Source of the DNA: Mangifera indica
Lineage: Eukaryota; Streptophyta; Magnoliopsida; Sapindales; Anacardiaceae
Direction of reading: 5' to 3'
Length of the DNA stretch: 64,000 bases
Assembly: GCF_011075055.1 (NCBI RefSeq)
Contig: NC_058137.1
Coordinates: forward strand, 27,451,463 to 27,515,462
The notes under the pieces were generated by a model that saw only the letters and a program-made list of their open reading frames with translations, did not search any database and was not told where the DNA came from. Made by a program: the position numbers and the translations under genes. Positions 23,735 through 35,945 of this stretch are shown piece by piece (the stretch's first letter is position 1; every line of letters begins with the position of its first letter).

Positions 23735-24600
23735 AATTTATAGCGTCATTTCATCAGCGTGCACGTTGGTGTAAATTCATTCTTGATGTTTGATTGATAA
23801 TGAACTCATTTCTACTGCAATTCTCGAAAATATTTGCAAAAATCTCCACCACTTATTGAAGTTGAATTATGATAGTTAGGATTGTGAAATTTTCCATAGT
23901 AATTAACACGGTTGGAATCAAGAGAAGACTAATATATTATTGGTGTAAATTTAGTTACTTACATGCACTGACGGGGGAGGGGTCAAGAGGTCTACCGGCG
24001 TTTCTTGACTTTGATTTTTTTTTTTAATTTATAATGATTTTACTAATTATATATTTTAATTTTACGAAATATCTCACAAGTAACTATGGATAATTATGAC
24101 AGATAAAAATGTGAATCAAATTGAAAATTTTATTTGAGTATTAAAAATTACATTACAACTGTTGAAAATTTGAAAACTTTGATTGCTAACCGATATTGAC
24201 TGCTTTTGTAAAACTCAAGAATTACTCTTACAAAGTTATAATTTTTTATCCCAAAAAAAGGTTTTTATATAGAAAAAAAATGTATTTTTAATCTTATAAT
24301 TGATTCCATAATCTCATCCTTACATATTTTTCATTAGGAAATTATATAATTTTTATATAATAAAATTTCAAAAAAAAAAAAAAAGAAGTTGCAAATGCAA
24401 CCGAACTCGATTTTTTCTTCAAAATGTTTAATAAACTAAAAATATCAGACTGTTCAGAATTCAGGCTCTTTACAAATAGTCCATGTTCTACGACTATCAG
24501 TGAATTTTACACTGATCAGAAAATTATGAAATTTCGAAAAAAAAAAAAAATTACTAGACATATGAATGAACCTCCAGAAAATTTTTAAATAAAAAATAAA
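23735..24600. other. Promoter/spacer relic of an RLP1-type gene
   Basis: From about the TATA position (ATTTATAGTGTCATTTCATCAGC) rightward, this matches the DNA upstream of RLP1 (16,143 onward), but no RLP1-like coding sequence follows on its left. It is joined instead to the P2 upstream region. Confidence 0.6.
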
Positions 24601-24828
24601 TTCAATGTCATTTTAAAAATTAACAAATGAGTATATCAATGCTATCCAGAATATTAGTTTCTAATACAAACTAACAATACTACATTTAATATTATTCTAA
24701 CTTCAATAACTTTAATAAATAAATAAATAACATATCTGTGTGAGTAAGGAGGAAACATACTTTGATATTTATTGTAACACTTCATATAATAATGGTTGTA
24801 GTACATTAAACAAAGTACATACATAGCT

Positions 24829-27797
24829 TCAAAAGGAAAATAAACCACAAATTTTTCTTACAAGAATGCCAAATCTGATCCAGAGACTATCTAAGAAATT
24901 ATAATACAAAAATCTCCATCTTCTGCTGGCAAGTAATGGACTTATTATGGCCCAGAAACCCACCATAAATCCAAGTGCCATGCTCACATAGAACCAGTCC
25001 ACTTCATGTTCATTGCCATTATTTCCCTCATTGTAGTGTGATGGTGTGACAATCACACCACAATTCTTGGAAAGGGGAGGTCCACAAAGATTATTACCGG
25101 TGAAACAAGAAGCGTCAAACCCTTGTATCTGAGTGCTTAAAGGAATCTTTCCAATTAACTTGTTATTGGAAAAGTTCAAATAACTCAAAAACGTTAGATT
25201 TGAAATGCTTTGTGGGATTTCACCGAAAAGTTGATTACCAGACAAATCAATGCACTCCAATGATCTCATAACACCAATATTCTTAGGAATTGTACCTGTA
25301 AAATGGTTGTGTGATAGATTCAATGCTTGTAGTGCAACAAGATCTGTCACTTCTACAGGAATCTCTCCAGAGAAATTATTTTTCGAGAGATCCATTATTC
25401 TCACCCATTGGAGGATTGTGTTATATTGAACCATTTGACCTTTATTAACAAGTAACGCATCTTCAATATAACCTTGAAAGAATTCTTCGGTTGCACCATA
25501 TTGTAGATTATAACTTTCTTTAGAAGAGTTTCTGATGGCACTGAAGTTATTAATACATCTTGGCACAATTCCATGAAAATTGTTATCAACAATGTCTAAG
25601 ATTTGTAGCAAAGCAAGATGGCAAAGCTCTCTTGGTAAAAGTCCATGAAACTTATTTGATCGAAGATTGAGAATTACCATTTGAGGAAAACTGACTTCCA
25701 ACCATATTGGAACAATCCCAACAAAAGCATTTTCACCAAGATCAAGTGTCAGTATCTTCATACAATTTTTGAGTGACACAGGTATAGTTCCAAAGAAATT
25801 GTTTTTGCGAAGATGTAGATACTGAAGGGAACTTAAAGATCCAAAAGAGATTGGAATGCTTCCACTCAAATTATTTTCATTTAAATTCAAAACTATTAAA
25901 TATGGGAAGTTCATCCAACAATCAGGTAAATTTCCATAGAGGAGGTTTTTCTTAAGGATGAGAATTTGTATCAACGACTTTGATGCATTTATCTCATCAC
26001 ATAAAAAATGAAAAATTGATCCTGAGAATGAATTGTTGGATAAATCAAACATATACAAACTAAGAGGAATGAGAGGCAAAGGACCTGATAAATTGTTAGA
26101 ACCCAAGTCTAGAACTCAAGCTTATTTGATTCTGTCAAATTTGGAATCTGACCTTAGATATTATTGTGTGAAAGATCTAAATAGACAATATTGAAAGGAT
26201 ATTTGAACAAATATGTTGGAAAACTATCAAAAATACTTGAGTTGGATATATCTAGATAAGATAGATGTTTTAATGAATGAATCCATGATGGAAATTGAGG
26301 TCCTAAATGACAAGAACTCAAAGTTAAATTTTGAAGTTTAAAAGGAGGAACCCAATGAGGACTGAATTTCAAGGTTGGAGAGTTTCCAGATGCACCAAAT
26401 CGCAAGAGTCTTGTGAGATTGGCAAAATGGATAGCGGAAACTGTTCCAGTGAACTTGTTGTAGGAAAAATCCAGACTTTGCAAACACCCAAGTTTTCCTA
26501 AAGCTGACGGAACAGGACCAGAAATTGAGTTATAACTTAACAAAAGATTTTTTAAGCTTTTAAACAATCCAATTTGATTGGTTAAATGACCAAAAAGTTT
26601 GCACCTACTCATTTCCAAATCCTCAAGCACATCTGAAACACAACTGGAGAAAATATTCAGGACTGCAGATATTTCTTGATTCAATTCAACCTCAGAGATA
26701 TAGAAGCTCCTTAAGTTGCAAAGTCTTTTAAATGATACTGGGATTCCACCTTCAAATCTATTGTATCCGAGATACAGTTTTTTGATAGAAGTCAAGTTTC
26801 CTAAAGGACCTAAACTACCTTGCAAGCTATTGTATGGAAGAAAGAATTTTTCTAGACGGCTAAGTTTGTACAACCAGTCAGGTAGTGAAGAACTGAAAGA
26901 ATTAAAAGATAAATAGAGATGTCTAAGGGAAGTCAAATTTTGAAGTGCATCAGGAATTGGACCTTCAAAAAAATTTTCACTTAAATGAAGGATGACAAGA
27001 GAAGAAAGATTTGTTATGGGTTGTGAAGGGAAGTGATAGAGTTGACAATTAATTAAATTCAACTCTTCTAAGGAGGAGATTGTGTTAATCACCTGCAACC
27101 AATCAGACACTTTGCCAAGATCCACATTTGTCAAGTCAAGGTATTTCAACAAAGAAAGACCTGACAACCATTGAAAATTCTCAGCATGCACAAACCCATA
27201 TGATTGCTCAGAATTATCGTCAATGATCAAAACGTTAGGCCAACTGAGATCAAGATATTCCAGCTTGGAGAGGTTCCCGAGTTGACAGGGAATCCTTCCT
27301 GTGAATCCTCCTAGGGAAAGATTAAGGTACCTTAAATTTCTCATTTGACCAAAAAATTCAGGAATCTGAACTCCTTGGAAATCATTGCAGCTTAAGTCCA
27401 AATACATCAATTGTTGTAAATTAAGCAAAGAGGGATTAAGCTTACCTTTCAACATTGACTTAGCGAGAGCTTCATGTTCAGCAACAAGAATTTTGAAAGG
27501 TATTTTTTCAAGCGGAGCATCGTATCTGAGGTTGAGCTCCAGGACATGGCCTGTCCTGTTGTCACAGACAACACCAGACCATGTACAACAATCTGCATTC
27601 ACAGTACTCCAAGAGGCAAGTCGATTTGAAGGATCAATGAGATCTTGCTTGAACCTTAAAAGTGCTTGTCTCTCGCTTTCGACACAACCAAGCTGGTTAG
27701 AGCTTCCATGGCAGAAGCTAACGCGGATGGTTACTATGGCAAGTAACTCAAGGGAAAGAAAGGCAACAAGAGTACTCGTGATTAGTTTCATTGGCAT
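24829..27797 (-). pseudogene. Near-intact LRR receptor-like protein with one stop and one frameshift (P3)
   Basis: Closest relative is RLP4 (50,090), with an almost identical C-terminus. Residues from the ATG at 27,797 are open for 547 codons: signal peptide, N-cap (CVESERQALLRF, then CCTWSGVVC) and LRRs. Then TAA at 26,156-26,154 replaces the conserved Tyr codon of HNxIYG. A 1-bp deletion follows at about 26,112, in the A-run where the other copies read GAAACTCAAG. The downstream part is open again to 24,829 and carries LRRs, the island with KGQMVQY, C-cap, GFMVG membrane helix and basic tail. A short in-frame ATG at 26,106 would not make a secreted protein. The death looks recent. A base-calling error cannot fully explain two lesions only about 45 bp apart, but resequencing would settle it. 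Confidence 0.88.
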
Positions 27798-27852
27798 ATT
27801 ATTAGAAGAATTGATAGGAAATGTTTGTGAGAAATTAAGTTATGAATAATTG

Positions 27853-27861
27853 CTATTTATA
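27853..27861 (-). promoter_or_regulatory. TATA box of P3
   Basis: TATAAATAG on the minus strand, about 56 bp before the ATG at 27,797; a W-box TTGACT lies at 28,001-28,006. Confidence 0.55.
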
Positions 27862-30800
27862 ATGTGCTCATGAATGAATTTACACAAAATTTCGCCTCCT
27901 GTTCTTGCACGTCGAGATCAAAATTTATATAAAATTACAAATTCGGCTTTCTTCGTGTATCTTGTGTTGGACATTTATATGGTCTAGTTCCCACAATGGA
28001 AGTCAATTAAAGAGGAATTTTTCCATGCTTTTAATTTACTGTGGGTTGGATTAGATCCCTTTCTTTTGAATTTAGCAGAGGATTCATGATATTCAAAAGT
28101 TGTATTGACTTGATTTTCATGTGGTTCCATATACCTTTGTGGTTCTGTAATTTGTTAAAACTAACCAAATAATAGTCTAATAACTTGAGATTTCTGCATA
28201 TAATTTGCAGAATATACTGCAGGACAGGACCCAAGTTTCAAATTTTCATTTTCCACCCACTATTCTGGCTAGACAAACATATCTTATTGCTAACAAGAAA
28301 TCAAATGCACATAATCTAAGTACTTTTGCTTCCAATTTGGAAAAATATCAAAAGAGAAAAAGGAAACTTCTAATTTCTAAAAGGTTCCCCTAACAGCGGA
28401 AAACATCCAACTTACCAGAAAACTTTTAAAGACTTGGAATTTTTGCAAGTCGCAAGTCTCTAACTAAAAACGTGAACTCCAAGCCAACTGAATAAACTTT
28501 TTTCCTCCCAATAGATTACTGTTTCGAAAAATTATATTATTGGACAAGAAAAAGTGAATAAACAAATGGATTAAGGATTCAATTATGTTATGAAAACCAG
28601 AGAATAAGTGACAGATGGAACACAGAATATGTAACACAAGAACATAAGATCATTTGTAAAACCCAAATCGGGAAAAACCATAGACAATTTCTAGAGAAAA
28701 TTTTCACTATAATGAAGAAGATTACAAGGTAAAGGAGAAACTAATTTTTCTGTATCTATGCTCTAAAACTTAGTTCTCTCTTTTGTGGCACATTCTTTCA
28801 CTCCTTGCTCGCCGAATAGCTTTCTATGGCTCACACTAATTACTCTTGCCTACTCACAGGTCACATAGAAATCGAATAGTGAACATAATTGTTAGTTTGC
28901 CAAAGACACTTACAAAGTAAATTCAATGGGATAATACACAATATAAAGCAGCTTTAATTTTTCCGACTCCAGAATCTCCTTGAAGATTCAATTTATCATT
29001 TAAAGAGTGAAGAATCTAAAAGAGATAGCTAAGCCATTTCGAAATTATAGTCGATATGTTAAGATGTTATGGATTTTGATATCCCTATATTCTGCTGTAG
29101 TATTTGTGTATAATTCCATATCCAAGATTTTACCTACCGAAAGAATAAAAAATTCCCAACGCTTCAATTAGCTTTAAAGTCATGACATAAAAAATCCTCA
29201 AGAGCAATCAATTACCCGTGTGGAAAAAGTCCATGTGAAATTAATAGCATCGTCAATTTCCTAATAGTGCAATTCCACAATGTGGTAAATAATTTGATTC
29301 TGCATGACACACATACCTAACAACCCAATTTGGAAAAGTAACAAATAATTTAATTGATAGCTTAGACATTTTAATAATGAGAACAATATGTTATATAAAG
29401 TATTGATGTTATTTTTGTCAGTTTTTCTCCAATTTCATTGTAACTACTCAGAGTCACAGGTAGTTGATTCAGTAAATAGTGGAGTCAGTTTTAGTTAAAC
29501 ACACGAAGTAGTCCGTATCTGCCTTCTTTGATGTAATGAATGTATATTAGGAGCATTGCTTCGGTTCCCAAACTACCGATTTCTAAAGTTATCCATACAA
29601 CATCTTTGTGAGAATTGGATATTTTGGAAAAGTTAAGCATTCAGAATAATTTTGTTGTCGTTTAACACTTAAGCACTAGCGAGAGGTTAGTACTTTATGT
29701 TCCACTTTAATCTAATTTTGATTCCATTTGTGTGTAAGTCGGATTATGTGCATAGACTAAACACTCAATATGTCTAATATATCCTACCGGGAGGATGTTG
29801 ATCTCTACCTTTGTTTTGTGTTAAAATTTGTTGAAATTCTGGTTGGAACCATTTTATTTTAGGGAGAGAGTTATTTTAGGCTTCTTTAGCGTAACATTAA
29901 TTATATAGCATGGGATCACATATAGTGATGTAAAATCAATTATAATTAATTATTATAAATATAATAAATTATATCTCACATGATTTTTATTATATTTATA
30001 GGATTAAAATAACAAATTTATTTTCTTAATGTATTCACATGAATTATGAAATCAAATATAATTTGATAATTTCATCCTAAAATATATTACATATACAACA
30101 TGTCTTACATTGGTAAAATATGATATATGTGACAATTCTGTTGCCATTTTCATAACTAAGAATAATAAGTTGAAGTAAACACATTAATATTCAGTACTTA
30201 ACTATAATAGAATGTGTTAAGATATATTATCAAAAGGTTTTAAGGATCACATAATCCAACCTAACAAATTAAAAAGGGAAATATTCATAAAACCGTCAAT
30301 GGGTGATAAACCTTATGTAGTCTACATCCAAGCAAGAGACAGGATATGCAAAATGAGACTATGTCTAATAGGCCAAAGGCAATCATTGCTCAATATAATC
30401 CCTGTGATAACCTCAGGGTGAAACTTAGCAGAAAGTAAAAATTTTATAAAACAATTTTATTTTACAAAATATTTTAAGAATAAGTATTCTTTTTAAGCAA
30501 AAAAGTTTTGTAAAAGAGCAATGTTATGTATACACTTTTTTTAATTGCACAACTGAGTGCACAAATAATATGTTAATACGTGATTGAGTATATAAATAAT
30601 ATGTTAATATGTGATTGAATATTATAACACCGAAACTCATAATCCATAGATGACTTAAGTGAACTTATTTGTACTGCTTCTGGTTAGTGTTAATTTTCGG
30701 GAAAAGGGTATCGGAATAGCTTTCCACCAGGTAATGTTTCATAAACCTTTCAGAATGAAGCCATAATGGAGACAATTCACTGTTAGTTGTCACGAGAGAA

Positions 30801-30918
30801 AATAAAATTAATTTATAAGATAGAATGAAAACATTTCACCCAATAAATAAATAAAAACATCCCTATATCAGGCAGAAGCGAACAAACTCTGATATTTATT
30901 GTAGTACTTCAGAAAGCT
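27862..30918. other. Spacer between P3 and RLP2
   Basis: Gene-free. 27,862-29,880 belongs to the large duplication and parallels 53,130-55,165. About 30,515-30,625 holds a partial AT-rich palindromic element (TTATGTATACAC ... ATGTGATTGA). About 30,630-30,918 is the conserved RLP 3' flank (CCGAAACTCAT, GATGACTTAAGTGAAC), shared with 39,350, 45,080 and 58,260. I see no coding content. Confidence 0.55.
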
Positions 30919-33891
30919 TCAAACAGAAAATAACCGAAAAAATTTTCTTACAATAATTTCAAGTTTGATCCAATGAATATCTAAAAAGTTATAATACATA
31001 AACCTCCATCTTCTGCTAACAAGTAATGGACTTATTATGGCCCAGAAACCCACCATAAATCCAAGTGCCAAGCTCACATAGAACCAGTCAACTTCATGTT
31101 CATTGCCACCATTTTCCTTTTTGTAATTTGATGTTGTGACAATCGCACCACAATTCTTGGGAAGAGGAGGTCCACAAAGATCATTACCAGCGAAACAAGA
31201 AGCGTCAAACCCTTGTATCTGAGTGCTTAAAGGAATCTTTCCAATTAATTTGTTATTGGAAAAGTTCAAATAACTCAAAAACGTTAGATTTGAAATGCTT
31301 TGTGGAATTTCACCGGAAAGTTGATTACCAGACAAATCAATGCACTCCAATGACTTCATAACACCAATATTTTTAGGAATTGTACCTATAAAATGATTGT
31401 GTGATAGATTCAATGCTTGCAGTGCAACAAGATCTGTCACTTCCATAGGAATCTCTCCAGAGAAATTATTTTTCGAGAGATCCATTATTCTCACCCATTG
31501 GAGGATTGTGTTATATTGAACCATTTGACCTTTATTCACAAGTAACGCATCTTCAATATAACCTTGAAAGAATTCAAGTGTTTCACCATATCGTAGATCT
31601 GAGCTTTCTTCCCAAAGGTTTGTGATGGCACTGAAGTTATTGATACATCTTGGCATAGTTCCGTGAAAATTGTTATCAGCAATGTCTAAGATTTGTAGAA
31701 AAGCAAGATGGCAAAGTTCTCTTGGTAAAAGTCCATGAAACTTGTTTGATCGAAGATTGAGAATTACCATTTGAGGAAAACTTACTCCCAGCCATGCTGG
31801 AACATTCCCAACAAAAGCATTTTCACCAAGATCAAGTGTCAATATCTTCGTAGAATTTCTGAGTGATATTGGTATAGTTCCAAAGAAGTTGTTTTTGCGA
31901 AGATGTAGATATTGAAGGGAATTTAAAGAACCAAAAGAGATTGGAATGCTTCCGATCAAATTATTTTCATTTAAATTCAAAACTGTTAAGTATGGGAAGT
32001 TCTTCCAACAATCTGGTAAATTTCCATGTAAGATGTTTTTCTTAAGGATGAGAATTTGCATCAAAAACTTTGATGCATTCATCTCATGACAGAAGAAATG
32101 AAAAATTGATCCTGAGAAAGAATTGTTGGATAGATCGAGCATATACAAAGTTAAAGGGATAAGAGGCAAAGGACCTGATAAATTATTAAAACTCAAGTCT
32201 AGAAACTCAAGTTTATCTAATTCTATAAAATTTTGAATCTGACCGTAGATACTATTGTATGAGAGATCCAAATAGACAATATTGAAAGGATATTTAAACA
32301 AATATGTTGGAAAACTATCAAAAATACTTGAGTTAGATATATCTAGATAAGATAGATGCTTTAATGAACGAATCCATGATGGAAATTGAGGTCCTAAATC
32401 ACAAGAACTCAAAGTTAAATTTTGAAGTTTAAAAGGAGGAACCCAATGAGGACTGAATTTCAAGGTTGGAGAGTTTCCAGATGCACCAAATCGCAACAGT
32501 CTTGTGAGATTGGCAAAATAGATATCAGACACTGTTCCGGTGAACTTGTTGTAGGAAAGATCAAGACTTTGCAAACACCCAAGTCTTCCTAAAGCTGATG
32601 GAACAGGACCAGAAATTGAGTTATAGCTTACCAAAAGATTGTTCAAGTTTTTAAACAGTCCAATTTGATTGGTTAATTGACCAAAAAGTTTGCACCTGTT
32701 CATTTCCAAATGCTCAAGCACATCCGAAACACAACTAGAGAAAACATTCAGGACTGCAGATATTTCTTGATTCAAGTCAACCTGTGAGATATAGAAGCTC
32801 CTTAAGTTGCAAAGTCTTTTAAATGATACTGGGATTCCACCTTCAAATCTATTGTTACTGAGATGCAGTTCTTTGATAGAAGTCAAGTTTCCTAAAGGAC
32901 CTAAACTACCTTGCAAGCTATTGAAGGGAAGATAAAATTTTTCTAGACGGCTAAGTTTGTACAACCAGTCAGGTAGTGAAGTATTGAAAGAGTTATAACT
33001 GATATAAAGATGTCTAAGGGAAGTCAAATTTTGAAGGGAATCGGGAATTGGACCTTCAAAATAATTTTTACTTAAATGAAGAATGGCAAGAGAAGAAAGA
33101 TTTGTTATCGGTTGTGAAGGGAAGTGATAGAGTTCACAATATATCAAATTCAACTGTTCTAAGGAGGAGATTGTGTTTATGACCTGCAACCAATCAGAGG
33201 CTTTGCTGAGATCCACGTAAGTCAAGTCAAGGTATTTCAACAAAGAAAGACCTGACAACCATTGCAAATTCTCAACATGCACTAACCCATATTTATCTTC
33301 CTCGTCATCATCTTCAATGATCAAAGTGTTAGCCCAACTGAGATCAAGATATTCAAGATTAGAGAGATTCCCGAGTTGATGGGGAATCCTTCCTGTGAAT
33401 CCTCCAGTGGAAAGATTAAGGTATCTTAAATTTCTCATTTCACCAAAAAATTCAGGAATCTGAACTCCTTCGAAATCATTGCTGCTTAAGTCCAAATACA
33501 TCAAGTATTTTAAATTAAGTAAAGAGGGATTAATCTTACCTCTCAAAATTGACTTTCCCGGAGCTTCACGTTCGGCAACAAGAATTTTGGAAGGTATGGC
33601 TTCAAACCAAACATCATTTCTGAGGTTGAGCTCCAGGACATGGCCTGTCCTGTTGTCACATACAACACCAGACCATGTACAACAATCTGCATTGACAGTA
33701 CTCCATGAGGCAAGCCGATTTGAAGGATCAATGAGATCTTTCTTGAACCTTAAAAGTGCTTCTCTCTCACTCTCGATACAACCCAGATGGTAAGAGCTTC
33801 CATAGCAAAAGCTAAGGTGGATGGTTACTATGGCAAGTAACTCAAGGAAAGGAAAGGCAACAACAGTGCTCATGATTAGTTTCTTTGGCAT
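30919..33891 (-). CDS. LRR receptor-like protein, EIX type (RLP2, 990 aa)
   Basis: Intronless plasma-membrane receptor without a kinase. Signal peptide 1-30; N-cap with [16 protein letters not shown] at 38-53 and paired Cys (CCTWSGVVC, 70-78). A variable loop at about 91-113 (begins RNDVWFEAIP) comes before the first LRR. About 30 LRRs of the LxGxIP type follow, with a second variable acidic loop at 186-205 (IIEDDDEEDK). The island ends with K787-x5-Y793 (KGQMVQY), a motif conserved in RLPs. After the last LRRs come the C-cap (CFAGNDLCGPPLPKNC), an acidic stretch (NEHEVDW), and a membrane helix at about 937-958 with G944xxxG948, the kind of helix that pairs with SOBIR1. The tail is about 30 residues, basic, no kinase. 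The promoter is shared with P1. Fully open and probably functional; ligand unknown, disease resistance role inferred from family. Confidence 0.95.
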   Translation of the reverse strand: MPKKLIMSTVVAFPFLELLAIVTIHLSFCYGSSYHLGCIESEREALLRFKKDLIDPSNRLASWSTVNADCCTWSGVVCDNRTGHVLELNLRNDVWFEAIPSKILVAEREAPGKSILRGKINPSLLNLKYLMYLDLSSNDFEGVQIPEFFGEMRNLRYLNLSTGGFTGRIPHQLGNLSNLEYLDLSWANTLIIEDDDEEDKYGLVHVENLQWLSGLSLLKYLDLTYVDLSKASDWLQVINTISSLEQLNLIYCELYHFPSQPITNLSSLAILHLSKNYFEGPIPDSLQNLTSLRHLYISYNSFNTSLPDWLYKLSRLEKFYLPFNSLQGSLGPLGNLTSIKELHLSNNRFEGGIPVSFKRLCNLRSFYISQVDLNQEISAVLNVFSSCVSDVLEHLEMNRCKLFGQLTNQIGLFKNLNNLLVSYNSISGPVPSALGRLGCLQSLDLSYNKFTGTVSDIYFANLTRLLRFGASGNSPTLKFSPHWVPPFKLQNLTLSSCDLGPQFPSWIRSLKHLSYLDISNSSIFDSFPTYLFKYPFNIVYLDLSYNSIYGQIQNFIELDKLEFLDLSFNNLSGPLPLIPLTLYMLDLSNNSFSGSIFHFFCHEMNASKFLMQILILKKNILHGNLPDCWKNFPYLTVLNLNENNLIGSIPISFGSLNSLQYLHLRKNNFFGTIPISLRNSTKILTLDLGENAFVGNVPAWLGVSFPQMVILNLRSNKFHGLLPRELCHLAFLQILDIADNNFHGTMPRCINNFSAITNLWEESSDLRYGETLEFFQGYIEDALLVNKGQMVQYNTILQWVRIMDLSKNNFSGEIPMEVTDLVALQALNLSHNHFIGTIPKNIGVMKSLECIDLSGNQLSGEIPQSISNLTFLSYLNFSNNKLIGKIPLSTQIQGFDASCFAGNDLCGPPLPKNCGAIVTTSNYKKENGGNEHEVDWFYVSLALGFMVGFWAIISPLLVSRRWRFMYYNFLDIHWIKLEIIVRKFFRLFSV

Positions 33892-33945
33892 ATTTTTAGA
33901 AAAACGAGAGGGAATGTTTATGAGAAATTAAGTTATCAATAAATG

Positions 33946-33954
33946 CTATTTATA
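33946..33954 (-). promoter_or_regulatory. TATA box of RLP2 (TATAAATAG)
   Basis: Minus-strand TATAAATAG 55-63 bp before the ATG at 33,891, conserved in position and flanks in nine cluster copies. Confidence 0.7.
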
Positions 33955-34064
33955 ATATGCTCATGAAAGAGATTGCACAAAATTTCCTCACCTTATCTTG
34001 CACGTCGGGATCAAAATATAAAATTACAACTTGGACATTTCTATGGTTTAGTTCCCGCAATGGA

Positions 34065-34070
34065 AGTCAA
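34065..34070 (-). promoter_or_regulatory. W-box upstream of RLP2
   Basis: TTGACT on the minus strand inside the conserved block TTAATTGACTTCC, about 175 bp before the ATG. TTGAC(C/T) is the established WRKY binding core, common in defence gene promoters. The block is kept in P1, P2, P3, RLP3, RLP4 and, slightly changed, RLP5. Confidence 0.5.
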
Positions 34071-35430
34071 TTAAGGAGAACATTATCAATGCATTTAATT
34101 TACTGTGGGTTGGGTAAGATCACTTTTTCTTTGATTTAACAGAGAATTCATGATATTCAGAAGTTGTATTGAGTTTATCTTAATGTGGGTTCCATATACG
34201 TTGTTCTTCTGTAATTTTTTTACAATTTACAATATAATTGTGTCAATAACTTCAGTTTTCTACATATAATTTGCAGCATATTTCCCCAATCATATATGCT
34301 GAATTTGCATTTTCCACCAGTAATCTGGCTAGAGAAACATATCTTATTTTGTATTAATGAGAAATCAAATGCACAAAATCAAAGTACTTTTGCCTGCAAT
34401 TTGGAAAAAATAGCAAAAGAGTGGAAAATTCTCAGACTTCTCATTTCTATAAATTATTGAACTTACCAGAAAACTTTATGGACTTTTAATTTTTGCAAGT
34501 CTCAAACCGACAAAGTGGACTCCAAGTCAATTGAATAAAATTTCTTTTATTCTCCTACTAATATATTACTGTTTCACAAAATTACGTTAGCGGACAAGAA
34601 AAAGTGAATAAACAAACGGATTAAGGGTTCAATTCTGTTATGAAAACAGGAGAAAATTTTCACTATAATGAAAAAAATTACAAAGTGAAAGAGAGGTTAA
34701 ATTTTCTGTGTGCTCTCAAACTTAGCTCAGTCTTTTGTGGCAGGATCTTTTCACTCCTTGCTCTCTCTGACTAGTTTTTTATGGTTGCACTAATTTTTGC
34801 CTACTCGCAGGTCACATAGAAATCGAATTGTGAACATGATTGTTAGTTAGTTTGCCAAACAGGGAAGAATCTAGAAGGGATAGCTTAGCGATTTCGAAAT
34901 TATAATGGATATGTTAAGATGTTCTACATCTTAATATCCCTATATTCTGTTGTAGAATTTGTGTATAATTCCATATCCTAGATTTCACCTACGAAAGAAC
35001 AAAAAATTCCCAATGCTTCAATTAGCTTTAAAGTCATGACATAAAAAATTTGGAAAAAGTCCATGTGAAATTAATAGCACCTTCACATACCTAAGAGCGC
35101 AATTTTTCTCCCTTTCATTGTGACTGCTCACATGAAGTTAATTCAGTAAATAGTGGAGTCAGCTTTAGTTAAGCATATGAAGTAGTCTGTATTCACATTC
35201 TTTGATATGACGAATGTATATGAGAAGCATTGCATAGGTTCCCAAACTACCAATTTCTGAAGTTATTCATACACCATCTCTGTGAGAATCGGATATTTTG
35301 GAAGAGTTGCGCATTCTTTGTTCTTCTATTTCTTTGTTTTAGCCTATGTGTATAATTCCATAAGATTCCCAACACTTCATAGAATAGCTTTAAAGTCATG
35401 ACATAAGAAAATCCTCATGAGCAATCAATA

Positions 35431-35945
35431 TGTCTCAAGTCAAGAGAAGAAATTACGCAAATAAGGTTCCCACTAGAGACTAGACCCAGAGTCAGTTATA
35501 TGTAAAAAAAGTGGTGTTATATACATAATTTTTATACAAAAATAATAATTTATTATCATATAATTGAATAGTTGAAAATTAAAGATAAACTAATATCCAA
35601 TCATATGATGACACATCATTAGTTATACACAAAAATTGTGCACATAATTTTATTCATTTAAAAATTGTTTCAAGTCAAGAGCAATCAATGTCTCAAGTCA
35701 AGAGAAGAAATTATGCAAACAAGGTTCCCACTAGAGAGTAGACCCAAAGTCAGTTATATTTAAAAATTTTAAAAAACTATACTTACCCACTCATGCTAAA
35801 TAATTCTTAGACATAATTGATATATTATTATGTGATTAGATAATTTTAAATTAAAAATAAAATAACATCTAATAACATGATAATATATCATCTGTGTATA
35901 TAAATTATATACTAAAAGTAGGTACACATAATATTACTCTTAAAA
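35431..35945. repeat. Tandem duplication, period 258 bp, each unit with an AT-rich palindrome
   Basis: TGTCTCAAGTCAAGAG starts at 35,431 and again at 35,689, followed both times by GAAGAAATTA, GTTCCCACTAGAGA, and AGTCAGTTATAT. Each unit then carries a 150-180 bp imperfect palindrome whose arms read like TTATGTGTAC and whose centre has TTTAAATTAAAAATAAAA. The palindrome resembles a small MITE. The second unit's flanks and palindrome recur at 42,060-42,265. Confidence 0.65.

Larger units (their letters stand above)
23095..29880. repeat. Left copy of a ~6.8-kb segmental duplication (partner 48,327-55,165)
   Basis: Upstream spacer, the entire P3 gene and its upstream spacer match, in the same order and orientation, the stretch from the RLP3 promoter through RLP4 to about 55,165. 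The left limit extends into the P2/RLP3 5' ends. The match breaks at about 29,880, at the sequence CATTAATTAT. Confidence 0.85.

Noticed and set aside
24829..27797. Reading P3 as two separate genes (547 and 425 codons)
   Set aside because: The second ORF has no signal peptide or promoter, and together they align end to end with one 990-residue RLP; a stop and a 1-bp deletion explain the split.
28560..28760. Possible solo-LTR from CACAAGAACATAAGATC and GAAGATTACAAGG motifs, also at 53,820-54,010
   Set aside because: No TG...CA termini, TSD, primer-binding site or polyprotein fragment found; it behaves as ordinary duplicated spacer.
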